Source: Microcella sp.
GTDB taxonomy: Bacteria; Actinomycetota; Actinomycetes; Actinomycetales; Microbacteriaceae
Direction of reading: 5' to 3'
Assembly: GCF_019739195.1 (NCBI RefSeq)
Contig: NZ_JAHHDS010000003.1
Coordinates: 558,001 to 622,000, forward strand
DNA: 64,000 nucleotides
Below are positions 51,832 to 60,348 of this stretch, piece after piece; the first letter of the stretch is position 1; the number at the start of each line of letters is the position of its first letter. The notes under the pieces were generated by a model, which did not search any database, had not been told where the DNA came from, and saw only the letters and a program-made list of their open reading frames with translations. The translations under genes were made by a program, and so were the position numbers.

Positions 51832-52770
51832 CTAGAAGCCGAGCTGTAGCACCATCAGGCCTGGCCAGATGGCGAAGAGCACCGTCACCGGCAGGATGAG
51901 GAACACCAGCGGCACGAGCATCGCGACCTCGCGCGTACCGGCAGCCTCGAGCAGCCGCCGCTTCGACTCGTCGCGCGCGTCGAGGGCGTGGGCGCGCAGC
52001 ACCTCCGCGAGCGGGGTTCCGCGGTCGAGGGCGGCGAGAATCTGATCAACAAGTCGGCCGACGGCCGCAATCTCGAGGCCATCGCGTAGCTCGGCGAGTG
52101 CCGCCGCGAAAGGATGACCGGCGGCGGCTCGACGCACGACGCGCTCGATCTCTCCGGCCAGCTCGCCTGAACCGGTGCGGGCGACGCGCCGCAGGGCATC
52201 CAGGACGCTCTCCCCCGCCGCGACGCTCAGGGCGAGAAACTCGACCACCGTCGGAAACTCTTCGGCGATGCGCGCCGCGCGCCGGCGGGCGGAGTGGGCG
52301 AGCAGGGCATCCGCCGCCGCGATGCCGCCCACGGCACCCGCAGCGATGGCGACGACCGCGACTGGAACGAAGGGGGCGTCGTTGCGAGCTGCGGCGATCG
52401 CGGCAACGATTCCGAGCGCGGATCCGATCAGGGCGGCGAACAGCTGCCGCGTGCGATGGCCGGCGACGGTGAGCGCCGAACCCGACTGGCGCAGTCGCAC
52501 ACGAACGACCTCTTCACCGCCGACGACCGTGTCGAGCACGCGCTGCGCCCACTCGACGGCGGGGGCCACGAGGGCACCGAGCACCGGCAGCGGGTCGATG
52601 CGCCGCGCTTCGGTCATCGCGCGCGCCTCGGCCGAGACGTCGACAAGGTAGGGGGCGAGGCGGTTGACGAGGCGCGGGCGGCCGAGCCGGGGCATGGTCG
52701 AGACGAGCAGCCAGAGCCCGACGCCGAGCGTGAGGCCGGCGAGCGTTCCGGCCGCGAGCAGGGGCGTCAT
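51832..52770 (-). CDS. tadC: Type II secretion/tad membrane protein TadC
   Basis: 312 residues from ATG 52770 (ATGA overlap with tadB). A T2SSF-type domain (about 160-300) is visible: IAEEFPTVVEFLALSVAAGESVLDALRRVARTGSGELAGEIERVVRRAAAGHPFAAALAELRDGL. Membrane helices lie at the N-terminus, the middle and the C-terminus (EVAMLVPLVFLILPVTVLFAIWPGLMVL). It is an inner-membrane platform protein of the Flp pilus. The expected downstream pilin/tadE genes are not adjacent but 6.5 kb away. Confidence 0.9.
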   Translation of the reverse strand: MTPLLAAGTLAGLTLGVGLWLLVSTMPRLGRPRLVNRLAPYLVDVSAEARAMTEARRIDPLPVLGALVAPAVEWAQRVLDTVVGGEEVVRVRLRQSGSALTVAGHRTRQLFAALIGSALGIVAAIAAARNDAPFVPVAVVAIAAGAVGGIAAADALLAHSARRRAARIAEEFPTVVEFLALSVAAGESVLDALRRVARTGSGELAGEIERVVRRAAAGHPFAAALAELRDGLEIAAVGRLVDQILAALDRGTPLAEVLRAHALDARDESKRRLLEAAGTREVAMLVPLVFLILPVTVLFAIWPGLMVLQLGF

Positions 52771-53630
52771 CGAAACCACCGGCCCTCTTCGGGCAACCGC
52801 CCGAGCGCGATCATGAGGCGGTAGGCGACGAGGGTCGCGGCGAGTCCGCCCGCCACGAGCGCGGCGCCACCAGGGGTGTTGTAGGCGGCCGCGGCTTCGG
52901 GGCGGGTGCTCAGAAGTAGCAGCACGATCCACGGGGCCACGACGCCGAGTCGAGCCGCGGTGCGAACCCACGACTGACGGGCGTCGACCTCTGACCGCAC
53001 CGCCGCGTCGGCCCGCAGATAGTGCGAGAGCGACCGCAGCACGCTCGGCAGCTCGGTGCCGCCGACCTCGCGCGCCATGCGCACCGTCTCGACGATGCGA
53101 TCGGCGACCGGGTCGGCGAGGCTCGCCTTGAGCGCGTCGAGGCTCTCGGTGAACTGCGCAGAGCGCAGGTAGTCGCGGCGGAACTCGCGGAACGGCCCCC
53201 GCACCGCCTCGGGCGCGGAATCGGCGAGCGCAGCGACCGCCTGCGGCAGGCTCAGCCCGGCGCGCACGCCCGAGAGCAGGTGGTCGACGACGTCGGGCCA
53301 GACCGCGCGAAGGGCTCGGCGACGCGTGGCGGCGCGACTGCGCAGGATCAGCACCGGAACCGCCGCCGCGACGACCGCCGTGATCGGGGCGAGCGCCACG
53401 ACGGGGACGAGGATGAGCGTCACTGCTCCTCCAGCGAGACCCGCCATGAGGATGATCGCGACGAGCACCACGGGCGAGACACTGCTGACTCCCGCTCGCG
53501 CGAGCAGCTCGGCGAGCGGGGCCAGGGGGTCGCGGCGGGTGTGGGCGGGCCGCTCCCGACGCGGCCACAGCCAGGGCGAGGCGACGAGCAGCACACCAGC
53601 GGCGAGCAGCAGGGCGGCGACGAGGGTCAT
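52767..53630 (-). CDS. tadB: Type II secretion/tad membrane protein TadB
   Basis: 287 residues. Membrane helices at the start and at the end flank a T2SSF domain with WPDVVDHLLSGVRAGLSLPQAVAALADSAPEAVRGPFREFRRDYLRS and VADRIVETVRMAREVGGTELPSVLRSLSHYLR. It forms the platform with TadC. It is co-translated with tadA (53627-53630) and tadC (52767-52770) by ATGA overlaps. Confidence 0.9.
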   Translation of the reverse strand: MTLVAALLLAAGVLLVASPWLWPRRERPAHTRRDPLAPLAELLARAGVSSVSPVVLVAIILMAGLAGGAVTLILVPVVALAPITAVVAAAVPVLILRSRAATRRRALRAVWPDVVDHLLSGVRAGLSLPQAVAALADSAPEAVRGPFREFRRDYLRSAQFTESLDALKASLADPVADRIVETVRMAREVGGTELPSVLRSLSHYLRADAAVRSEVDARQSWVRTAARLGVVAPWIVLLLLSTRPEAAAAYNTPGGAALVAGGLAATLVAYRLMIALGRLPEEGRWFR

Positions 53631-54937
53631 GCGCGCGCACCTTCGTGAGCGGAAGCCGAGGTTGTTGGGGGCACGCGAGGAGGTGCCGCCGACTCACTGG
53701 GCGTTTCGGGGCGCAGCAGCATCGCCGGGTCAAAGCCGGCGCCGGTGAACCGCTCGGCGCGCGCCGGCAAGACTCCGGTCGGGGTGAGACCGCCCTCGAG
53801 CATCCTGAACAGCGTGTCGGCCTCGATCACGCCGTCGGTGACTGCGCCGGTCGGCGCGACGATCTCGGCGACCCGGCGCTGGCCGCCCTTCACGAGCTCG
53901 CAGTGAACGACGAGGTCGATCGCGCTCGCGACCGTCGGCACGACAAACCCCGAGTCGATGTTGCGGCCCGCCAGCAGGGGCAATGTTGAGAGCTTGACCA
54001 GGGCATCGCGCGCGCTGTTCGCGTGGATCGAGCACATGCCCGGCAGCCCCGAGTTGAGCGCGATCAGCAGGTCGAGCGACTCGGCTTCGCGCACCTCGCC
54101 GACCACGAGGCGGTCGGGGCGCATGCGCAGGGCCTCTTTGATCAGACGCCGCAGAGTGATCTCGCCCGTGCCCTCGAGGTTGGGCGTGCGGCACTGCATC
54201 GCGACGACGTCGCCTGCCGAGAGATCGAGCTCGAAGGTCTCTTCCACCGTGACGATGCGGTCGGCGGGGCGCGCGCTCGCGAGCATCGCGCCGAGCAGGG
54301 TCGTCTTGCCAGAGTGCGTCGCGCCGCTCACGAGTATGTTGCAGCCGGCGAGCACGCTCATGCGCAGAAACTCCGCGGCGAGGGTCGGCATCGACCCGAG
54401 CTCGACCAGACGCTCGAGGCTGCCGATGCGCTGCGAGAACTTGCGCACGTTGACGGCCCAGTGCCGCCGCGTCACATCGGGAATGACCACGTGCAGCCGC
54501 GAACCATCCGGCAGACTCGCGTCGACGAAAGGGCTGCTCAAGTCGACGCGGCGGCCCGTACTCTGCAGCATGCGCTCGACGAGCGTGCGCACCTGGTCGT
54601 CGGTGAGGCGAGCATCCACCCGCTCGGTCACGCCCGCCCGGGCAATGAAGATGGCGTCGGGAGCGTTGATCCAAATTTCCTCGACCTCCGCATCGTCGAA
54701 GTAGGGCTGCAACGGACCGTAGCCGGTGAGGTCGGCGAGCACGCGGCCAAGCGCGGCCTGCTCGTCGCCGAGGCTCGGCAGGCTGCCGGCGAGCGAGCGC
54801 TCGGCGTAGGACCGCAGCTCGTCGCGCACGAGACGCTCGGCCGCGGTCGGGTCGGCGCTGAGGTCGAGCCGCTCGGCGCGCACCCGCTCGCGCACGCGGT
54901 CGGTGATCACGCTGACGGCACTCGGCATGCGCGCCAT
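53627..54937 (-). CDS. tadA: Pilus-assembly/secretion ATPase TadA (CpaF family)
   Basis: 436 residues from ATG 54937 (ATG 54928 possible). An N-terminal helical domain (ERLVRDELRSYAERSLAG...ADLTGYGPLQPYFDDAEVEEIWINAPDAIFI) is followed by the secretion ATPase core: Walker A SGATHSGKTTLLGAML (Thr-His replaces the usual Gly-Ser/Thr), Asp box VTVEETFELDL, Walker B region PDRLVVGEVREAESLDLL, and the His box SIHANSARDALVKL. It powers Flp pilus assembly from the cytosolic face. It heads the tadABC operon. Confidence 0.93.
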   Translation of the reverse strand: MARMPSAVSVITDRVRERVRAERLDLSADPTAAERLVRDELRSYAERSLAGSLPSLGDEQAALGRVLADLTGYGPLQPYFDDAEVEEIWINAPDAIFIARAGVTERVDARLTDDQVRTLVERMLQSTGRRVDLSSPFVDASLPDGSRLHVVIPDVTRRHWAVNVRKFSQRIGSLERLVELGSMPTLAAEFLRMSVLAGCNILVSGATHSGKTTLLGAMLASARPADRIVTVEETFELDLSAGDVVAMQCRTPNLEGTGEITLRRLIKEALRMRPDRLVVGEVREAESLDLLIALNSGLPGMCSIHANSARDALVKLSTLPLLAGRNIDSGFVVPTVASAIDLVVHCELVKGGQRRVAEIVAPTGAVTDGVIEADTLFRMLEGGLTPTGVLPARAERFTGAGFDPAMLLRPETPSESAAPPRVPPTTSASAHEGARA

Positions 54938-55074
54938 TCTGCTGAGCGCAAGCTCTGGGCTTGCGCGACTCTCCACAAGCAGTGGGCGACGGATGCGCCC
55001 GCAGTGCAACCCACACCGCTCTAGGCTGGGCGGCGACTGCCTCTCGGGCAGCACCCTACGACCTGGAGGCCCGC

Positions 55075-55854
55075 ATGCTTGACGCCCTCGCCGCCGGAGC
55101 CGTGGGGCTCGGTGCCGCGAGCTTTCTCGTCATCGGCGCCGCGATCGGCTGGTTCGTGCGGGTTCCGACCGGAGCCGTCGCCGGCGTCATGGCGTTCGGC
55201 GCAGGCGCGCTCATCTCGACTCTCGCGTTCGAACTCGTCGGCGAGGCGCACGCGGTGGGTGGGCTGCTGCCGACTCTGGGCGGCTTCCTCGCGGGCGCCG
55301 TGGTCTACGTGCTCGCCGACCTCGCGCTCGCGCAACGAGGCGCCCGGGCCCGCAAGAGATCTATCGCCGTGCAGAGCGAGCCGGGCGTGCATGCGGCACC
55401 GGCGACCGCGACCGCGAGCACAGGGGCCGGGTTGGCTGTCGCGATCGGTGCGCTGCTCGACGGGGTGCCCGAAAGCCTCGTGCTGGGGTTGTCGATCGCG
55501 CAGGGCGGAGCGGTGAGCATCCCGATTCTAGTCGCGGTCGCCGTGTCGAACATTCCAGAAGGGCTCTCGAGCGCGGCGGGCATGAAGCACGAAGGGCGCA
55601 GCGCGCGTTACGTCTTCGGAGTGTGGGGCGGCATCGCCCTCGTCTCGGGGCTCGCCGCAATGCTCGGCTTCGCGCTGCTCGCCCAGGCCGGGCCCGAGGT
55701 CGTGGCGGTCGTCACGACGATCGCGGCGGGCGGCATTCTGGCGATGGTGGCCAACACGATGATTCCCGAGGCGTTCGCGGCCGACCGATCGTTCACCGGG
55801 CTGTGGGCCGCCCTCGGGTTCGCGCTCGCGTTCGCGCTCTACCAGCTGGGCTGA
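55075..55854 (+). CDS. ZIP-family metal transporter
   Basis: 259 residues, ATG after CTGGAGGCCCGC. Eight hydrophobic segments. The metal-site helices show IGALLDGVPESLVLGLSIAQGG and VAVSNIPEGLSSAAGMKHEGRS, the HxxxE/ NxxE type motifs of ZIP proteins, although the usual His of the first motif is replaced by Asp (LLDGVPES). It probably moves Zn2+ or other divalent metals across the cytoplasmic membrane. It is divergent from tadA. Confidence 0.85.
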   Translation: MLDALAAGAVGLGAASFLVIGAAIGWFVRVPTGAVAGVMAFGAGALISTLAFELVGEAHAVGGLLPTLGGFLAGAVVYVLADLALAQRGARARKRSIAVQSEPGVHAAPATATASTGAGLAVAIGALLDGVPESLVLGLSIAQGGAVSIPILVAVAVSNIPEGLSSAAGMKHEGRSARYVFGVWGGIALVSGLAAMLGFALLAQAGPEVVAVVTTIAAGGILAMVANTMIPEAFAADRSFTGLWAALGFALAFALYQLG

Positions 55855-55858
55855 GCGG

Positions 55859-56560
55859 CTAGCCGCCCCAGCCAAGAGGGTTACTGCCCGTCTCATAGCT
55901 CAGCGGCACTCGCTCCAAGAGCTGCGCGAAGTACTCGTCGAACGTGATCCCCTGCCGCTCTGCTGCTCCGACACCCACGTAGAGCAAGAACTCACCTGTT
56001 CCGGCAAGGGGGTCTGCTCCGCCCCATGGCAGTGTTTGGGTGTTTACGGCTTCCTCCCACGTCGCCTTCCCCGCCGAGATCGTGTCAGCTCGTGCATAGA
56101 GGAAGACGTCGTCGCTCACGAATCCGAATTGTGCGGGCTCGTTGAGTCGGTACCACTCAGCGCGACAATCCGAGTCGAGTGCGTGAAGGGCAAGCGTCAA
56201 TCGCGCGTCGAATGCGATGATGGTGTCGAGGTCGGCCTTCGCGAGCTCCGTCTCAAGCCGCGTGAATCCGGCAGGCGAGTTTGTACCGTCAAGCACCTCG
56301 ATGTACTGCCAGAACTCATCACTGGGCATCGCGTTCGCCTCGACGATCGCAACGGCTGAGTCTGGCGTCGCGTCTGGTGCCGGAGTCGAGCAGATGATGG
56401 CTTCGCCGGGCAAAAGCAGGTTGCCTGGGGGGCCCGGCCCGAGATCCGCTTCCACGTCGTCGGTGAAAATGGGCACGAACGGCATACACCCAGCCAACAT
56501 GAGCACTGCACACGCCAAGAAGAGAGCCGGCGTTAGGGCTGCAGCGCGATGCTTCCTCAT
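55859..56560 (-). CDS. Lipoprotein of unknown function
   Basis: 233 residues from ATG 56560, chosen because the signal peptide MRKHRAAALTPALFLACAVLMLAGC starts there; the frame is open upstream with non-signal sequence. A lipobox LAGC is followed by an acidic linker and a domain containing two Cys (IICSTPAP; DSDCRAEW). The C-terminus is FDEYFAQLLERVPLSYETGSNPLGWGG. No recognised family. It converges with the ZIP gene (4 bp between stops). Confidence 0.72.
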   Translation of the reverse strand: MRKHRAAALTPALFLACAVLMLAGCMPFVPIFTDDVEADLGPGPPGNLLLPGEAIICSTPAPDATPDSAVAIVEANAMPSDEFWQYIEVLDGTNSPAGFTRLETELAKADLDTIIAFDARLTLALHALDSDCRAEWYRLNEPAQFGFVSDDVFLYARADTISAGKATWEEAVNTQTLPWGGADPLAGTGEFLLYVGVGAAERQGITFDEYFAQLLERVPLSYETGSNPLGWGG

Positions 56561-56814
56561 GAAGTCCGAGCGTACAACGACGAACAATTCCGCCGCCTCG
56601 CGGCCAGCGCGGCGCGCGCTGGTTGAGGCGAGGGAAACACGCCGAGTGTTCTCCACAAGGATTTCCGGGATGGTCAGGTCTACATGCCGTGATGCCTTTT
56701 GGTGCGAGGCGGAGAAACGCCTAGCCGCAGGCGAGTTGTACCAGGCCTCGGCTTGGGCTCACCGCTCATCGCCGATCGGAAATTCAACGAGGGTCCGATT
56801 GGCGGCAGCCTTTG

Positions 56815-57747
56815 TCAAGCGGTGAGCTCGTCGCCCCGCGCGATCAGCCGAGCGATCAGCTCGGGCACCTCGTCGACCGTGCGGCAGAACATCGCCGGTT
56901 TGACGCAGATGCTCGTGTAGCCCTGCTCCAGCTGTCGGGGCAGGGCGGCGAGGGCCTCGTCGATGTCGGCGACAGCATCCGGCCCGTCGAAGCGGCCCCG
57001 GATGCCCCCTACAAGCTCGAGCTCGCTCATCGAGCGCCCGGCCTCGGTCATGGCCGCCTCGAGCACCGCCAGGTCGTCGGCCGTGAGCGTGCCAAAAGGG
57101 TTGAGGCCAGAGCCGTACTGCACGATGCGCCGCACGAGCGGCGGATGCATGCCTTGGCCACCGAACCAGAGAGGCGGGCCACCGGGCCGGAACGGGCCCG
57201 GCTCGAGCCACACGTCGTCGAACTGGTAGAACTCGCCCTCGTGACGCACGGGCGACTCTCGCCAGGCACGCGTGACGACGTCGAGCTGCTCGTCGAGAAT
57301 CGCGCCGCGGCGCCGGAAGGGCACCCCGAGCGCCGCGTACTCGTCTTCATGCCAGCTCACCGTCGGCAGCACGACCAGTCGGCCCTGCGAGAGTAGGTCG
57401 AGCGTGCCGAGGTCTTTCGCGAGCTGCAAAGGATGCCTGAGTGGGAAGACAATGGCCCCGGCGACAACTCGCAGCGTCGTCGTCGCCTGCGCGATGGCCG
57501 ACATGAGCACGATCGAGCTCGGCCACGCGGTCGCCGGGTCTTGATTGCCGGGCGCGGCGTAGTCGCGCAGGTTCTCCATCACGCCGTGCGCTCCGGCCGA
57601 AGGCCCGAGGGCGATGTGGTCGCTCAGCATCACGGCGTCGACTCCGCAGCGCTCGGCCGTGACCGCCAACTCGACGAGCCCGCCGAGATCACGCGGGTCG
57701 ACGATCGCGTCGTTCTCGGTGAGAACCATGACCCAGCGGATGCTCAC
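56815..57747 (-). CDS. LLM-class (luciferase-like) flavin-dependent oxidoreductase
   Basis: 310 residues, GTG start after AGGAGGCATCGC. TIM-barrel features are VELAVTAERCGVDAVMLSDHIAL, TTTLRVVAGAIVFPLRHPLQLAKDLGTLDLLSQGRLVVLPTVSWHEDEYAALGVPFRRRGAILDEQL and PPLWFGGQG. It uses FMN or, commonly in actinobacteria, F420. Substrate unknown. An 8-4-8 inverted repeat overlaps its predicted start site. Confidence 0.9.
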   Translation of the reverse strand: MSIRWVMVLTENDAIVDPRDLGGLVELAVTAERCGVDAVMLSDHIALGPSAGAHGVMENLRDYAAPGNQDPATAWPSSIVLMSAIAQATTTLRVVAGAIVFPLRHPLQLAKDLGTLDLLSQGRLVVLPTVSWHEDEYAALGVPFRRRGAILDEQLDVVTRAWRESPVRHEGEFYQFDDVWLEPGPFRPGGPPLWFGGQGMHPPLVRRIVQYGSGLNPFGTLTADDLAVLEAAMTEAGRSMSELELVGGIRGRFDGPDAVADIDEALAALPRQLEQGYTSICVKPAMFCRTVDEVPELIARLIARGDELTA

Positions 57748-57772
57748 GCGATGCCTCCTCGCACACTCGACA

Positions 57773-57792
57773 GTCGTTCGCTCACGAACGAC
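57773..57792. promoter_or_regulatory. Inverted repeat in the divergent LLM/hydrolase promoter region
   Basis: GTCGTTCG-CTCA-CGAACGAC, perfect 8-bp arms. TAGAGT on the minus strand (57807-57802) would place the LLM gene start site next to the repeat. TATTCT (57815-57820) is the likely -10 of the hydrolase gene. Confidence 0.5.
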
Positions 57793-57844
57793 CCTCCTCG
57801 AACTCTAGCGACGGTATTCTCCCCGTGCGAGGAAGGAGCCTTCC

Positions 57845-58738
57845 GTGGAGGAAAAATTCGTTGAAGTCGGTGGCAACCGTCTGCACGTTGTCGATTCGAC
57901 GACGTCCGGAAGCCCCGCGATTCTCGTCGCCGGCGTGGGCAACACGGCCGCAGTGTGGGGTGACTTCTTCGCGCACCTCTCTACGGCGCATCGAGTCATC
58001 GCCGTCACTCGTCGTGGATACGGACGGTCGCACATGCCCAACCCGGGAACGACGATCGCCGACCTTGCTGGTGACCTCCTCGGCCTCCTCGACGCGCTCT
58101 CTCTCGAGCGGGCTCATGTCGTGGGTCACAGTGCTGCCGGTTCAGAGCTTGCGTACCTTGCCCACACCGCGCCAGACAGGGCGGGGTCGATGGTGTTCCT
58201 CGATGCTGCGTATGACCGCCGCGAGCTTCTCGGACTTCTTGAGGATGATCCGACGCCCGCGCTCATTCCGCCGCCCACCGCGCGACGCTCGATCGACGAC
58301 CTGGTCGAGTGGTATCGATCCGTTTTCGGCGTGTGGAGTGGCGGGATCGAGAAGGATCTGCGCGAGAGCTTCACCACGACCGAACGCGGAGTGCAGCCGG
58401 TCACGCCGGCCACCGTCGCGCACGAGATCGTGGACGCATTGTTCAGCTTCGCCGTCGACTGGACTGCTGTGACGATGCCAGCTCTGGCGATGTATGCGAT
58501 CGACCCGCCCTCGAACCTTCCGGACTCTGTCGACGTCGCGACGAAAGACGAGGTGGAACGATTCGCGCGTGAGCGATACGTGCCCTGGCAGCGTCGGCAA
58601 GTTGCCCTGTTCGCCGAGTCGGTACCGCACGCGCAGGTCATGCAACGGGAGGGCGCCGACCACCTTCTCTTCGCCGAGCGCCCTGCGGAGACCGCGAACG
58701 TGGTGAAGGAGTTCCTTGCTGCGTGTGACGTGAGGTAG
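57845..58738 (+). CDS. Alpha/beta hydrolase
   Basis: 297 residues, GTG start right after the near-palindrome GGAAGGAGCCTTCC that contains the ribosome site. The oxyanion segment is AILVAGVGNTAAVWGDFF, the nucleophile elbow is VVGHSAAGSELAYLA, and the likely catalytic His is in REGADHLLFAERP. The general fold is of the lactonase/haloperoxidase/epoxide-hydrolase group; substrate unknown. It is divergent from the LLM oxidoreductase gene, so the two may be co-regulated. Confidence 0.88.
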   Translation: MEEKFVEVGGNRLHVVDSTTSGSPAILVAGVGNTAAVWGDFFAHLSTAHRVIAVTRRGYGRSHMPNPGTTIADLAGDLLGLLDALSLERAHVVGHSAAGSELAYLAHTAPDRAGSMVFLDAAYDRRELLGLLEDDPTPALIPPPTARRSIDDLVEWYRSVFGVWSGGIEKDLRESFTTTERGVQPVTPATVAHEIVDALFSFAVDWTAVTMPALAMYAIDPPSNLPDSVDVATKDEVERFARERYVPWQRRQVALFAESVPHAQVMQREGADHLLFAERPAETANVVKEFLAACDVR

Positions 58739-58814
58739 GCGAAAGCCACATACCGATCGCGTGTGCAGCGTCGCGGCGCTCGACGGTGAACGGTGTGCGC
58801 GACCTGAGAAGAGA

Positions 58815-58852
58815 TCCGCTGCCGAGCGGCCACCACAGCGCCCGGCAGCGGA
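58815..58852. terminator. Hairpin between the hydrolase gene and gabD
   Basis: TCCGCTGCCG and CGGCAGCGGA form a perfect 10-bp stem with an 18-base loop, 13 bases past the gabD stop on the minus strand. Confidence 0.65.
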
Positions 58853-58864
58853 AGTGTGAGAGGA

Positions 58865-60325
58865 CTACGCCTTCGGCACGAAGGTGTACTTCGTGGTGAG
58901 GTACTCGTCGATGCCCTCGAGCGAGCCTTCGCGGCCGATGCCCGACTGCTTCACGCCGCCGAACGGCGCCGCGGCGTTGGAGATGACGCCCGCGTTGAGG
59001 CCCATCATTCCCGTTTCGAGGCGGTCGATCATGCGCATGCCGCGGTGCAAGTCGGAGGTGTAGACGTACGAGATGAGCCCGTACTCGGTCGCGTTGGCGA
59101 GCTCGACGGCCTCGTCTTCGGTGTCGAAGGGCACGATCGCGAGCACCGGACCGAAGATCTCTTCCGTCAGCAGACGCGTGCCCGCGGTGACCCCGGTGAG
59201 CACGGTCGCCGGGTAAAAGTGGCCCGCGCCGTCGGGAATCGCGCCGCCCGTCGTGACCGTCGCGCCCTTCGACACGGCATCTTCGACGAGCTCGTGCGAG
59301 CCCTTGACCGCGTTGTCGTCGACGAGCGGGCCGATCTGCACGCCCTCTTCGGTTCCGCGGCCCATCTTCATCGCGGCGACGCGCTCGGTGACGCGACGAC
59401 TGAACTCGTCGACGACGTCGCGCTGCACGAGAATGCGGTTCGCAGCGGTGCACGCCTGCCCGATGTTGCGGAACTTGGCGAGCATCACACCGTCGATGGC
59501 CTTGTCGAGGTCAGCGTCGGCGAAGACGACGAAGGGGGCGTTGCCGCCGAGCTCCATCGACGTGCGCAGAATGCCGTCGGCGGCCTGCTTCATGAGCACG
59601 CGGCCGACCTCGGTCGAGCCCGTGAAGCTGAGCTTGCGCAGTCGCGGGTCGGCGATGATCTCGGCCGAGAGAGCGCCCGACTTCGCCGTGGTCACGACGT
59701 TCACGACACCAGCAGGCAGGCCTGCGTCTTCGAGCGTCTTGACGAAGTACATCGTCGTGAGCGGCGTGAGCGCGGCGGGCTTGATGATCGACGTGCACCC
59801 AGCGGCGATCGCGGGCGCGATCTTGCGGGTCGCCATCGCGAGCGGGAAGTTCCAGGGCGTGATCAAGAACGACGGCCCGACCGGGGCGTGCGAGACCACG
59901 ATGTGGCCCGTGCCCTCGGGGTTCTCGCCGAAGCGCCCCGTGATGCGCACGGCTTCTTCGCTGAACCAGCGCAAGAACTCGGCGCCGTAGGTGACCTCAC
60001 CGCGCGATTCGGCGAGCGGCTTGCCCATCTCGAGCGTCATGAGCAAGGCAAACTCGTCGGCTCGCTCGATGACGAGCTCCCACGCCTTGCGCAGCAGCTC
60101 GCCGCGTACGCGGGGGGCCGTGGCGGCCCAGCTCGCCTGCGCGTTGGCGGCGGCATCCATGGCCTTTTTGCCGTCGGCGACCGAGGCGCTCGCGATCTCG
60201 GCGAGAACGTTCCCGTTCGACGGGTCGGTGACAGTCATCGTCGCGCCGCCTTCGGCGTCGATCCACTGGCCGTCGATGTAGAGGCCGCGGGGAACCTTGG
60301 CGAGCAGTTCGGCTTCGGTGATCAT
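58865..60325 (-). CDS. gabD: NAD(P)-dependent succinate-semialdehyde dehydrogenase
   Basis: 486 residues. Aldehyde dehydrogenase landmarks are ITPWNFPLAMATRKIAPAIAAGCTSIIKPA, FTGSTEVGRVLM, TMELGGNAPFVVFADADLDKA (general-base Glu) and FRNIGQACTAANRILV (catalytic Cys). The C-terminal GLNAGVISNAAAPFGGVKQSGIGREGS is typical of GabD. It oxidises succinate semialdehyde to succinate. It follows gabT by 23 bp, the second half of the GABA shunt. Confidence 0.94.
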   Translation of the reverse strand: MITEAELLAKVPRGLYIDGQWIDAEGGATMTVTDPSNGNVLAEIASASVADGKKAMDAAANAQASWAATAPRVRGELLRKAWELVIERADEFALLMTLEMGKPLAESRGEVTYGAEFLRWFSEEAVRITGRFGENPEGTGHIVVSHAPVGPSFLITPWNFPLAMATRKIAPAIAAGCTSIIKPAALTPLTTMYFVKTLEDAGLPAGVVNVVTTAKSGALSAEIIADPRLRKLSFTGSTEVGRVLMKQAADGILRTSMELGGNAPFVVFADADLDKAIDGVMLAKFRNIGQACTAANRILVQRDVVDEFSRRVTERVAAMKMGRGTEEGVQIGPLVDDNAVKGSHELVEDAVSKGATVTTGGAIPDGAGHFYPATVLTGVTAGTRLLTEEIFGPVLAIVPFDTEDEAVELANATEYGLISYVYTSDLHRGMRMIDRLETGMMGLNAGVISNAAAPFGGVKQSGIGREGSLEGIDEYLTTKYTFVPKA

Positions 60326-60348
60326 GGTGGCGTCTCTCTCTGAGTTCT

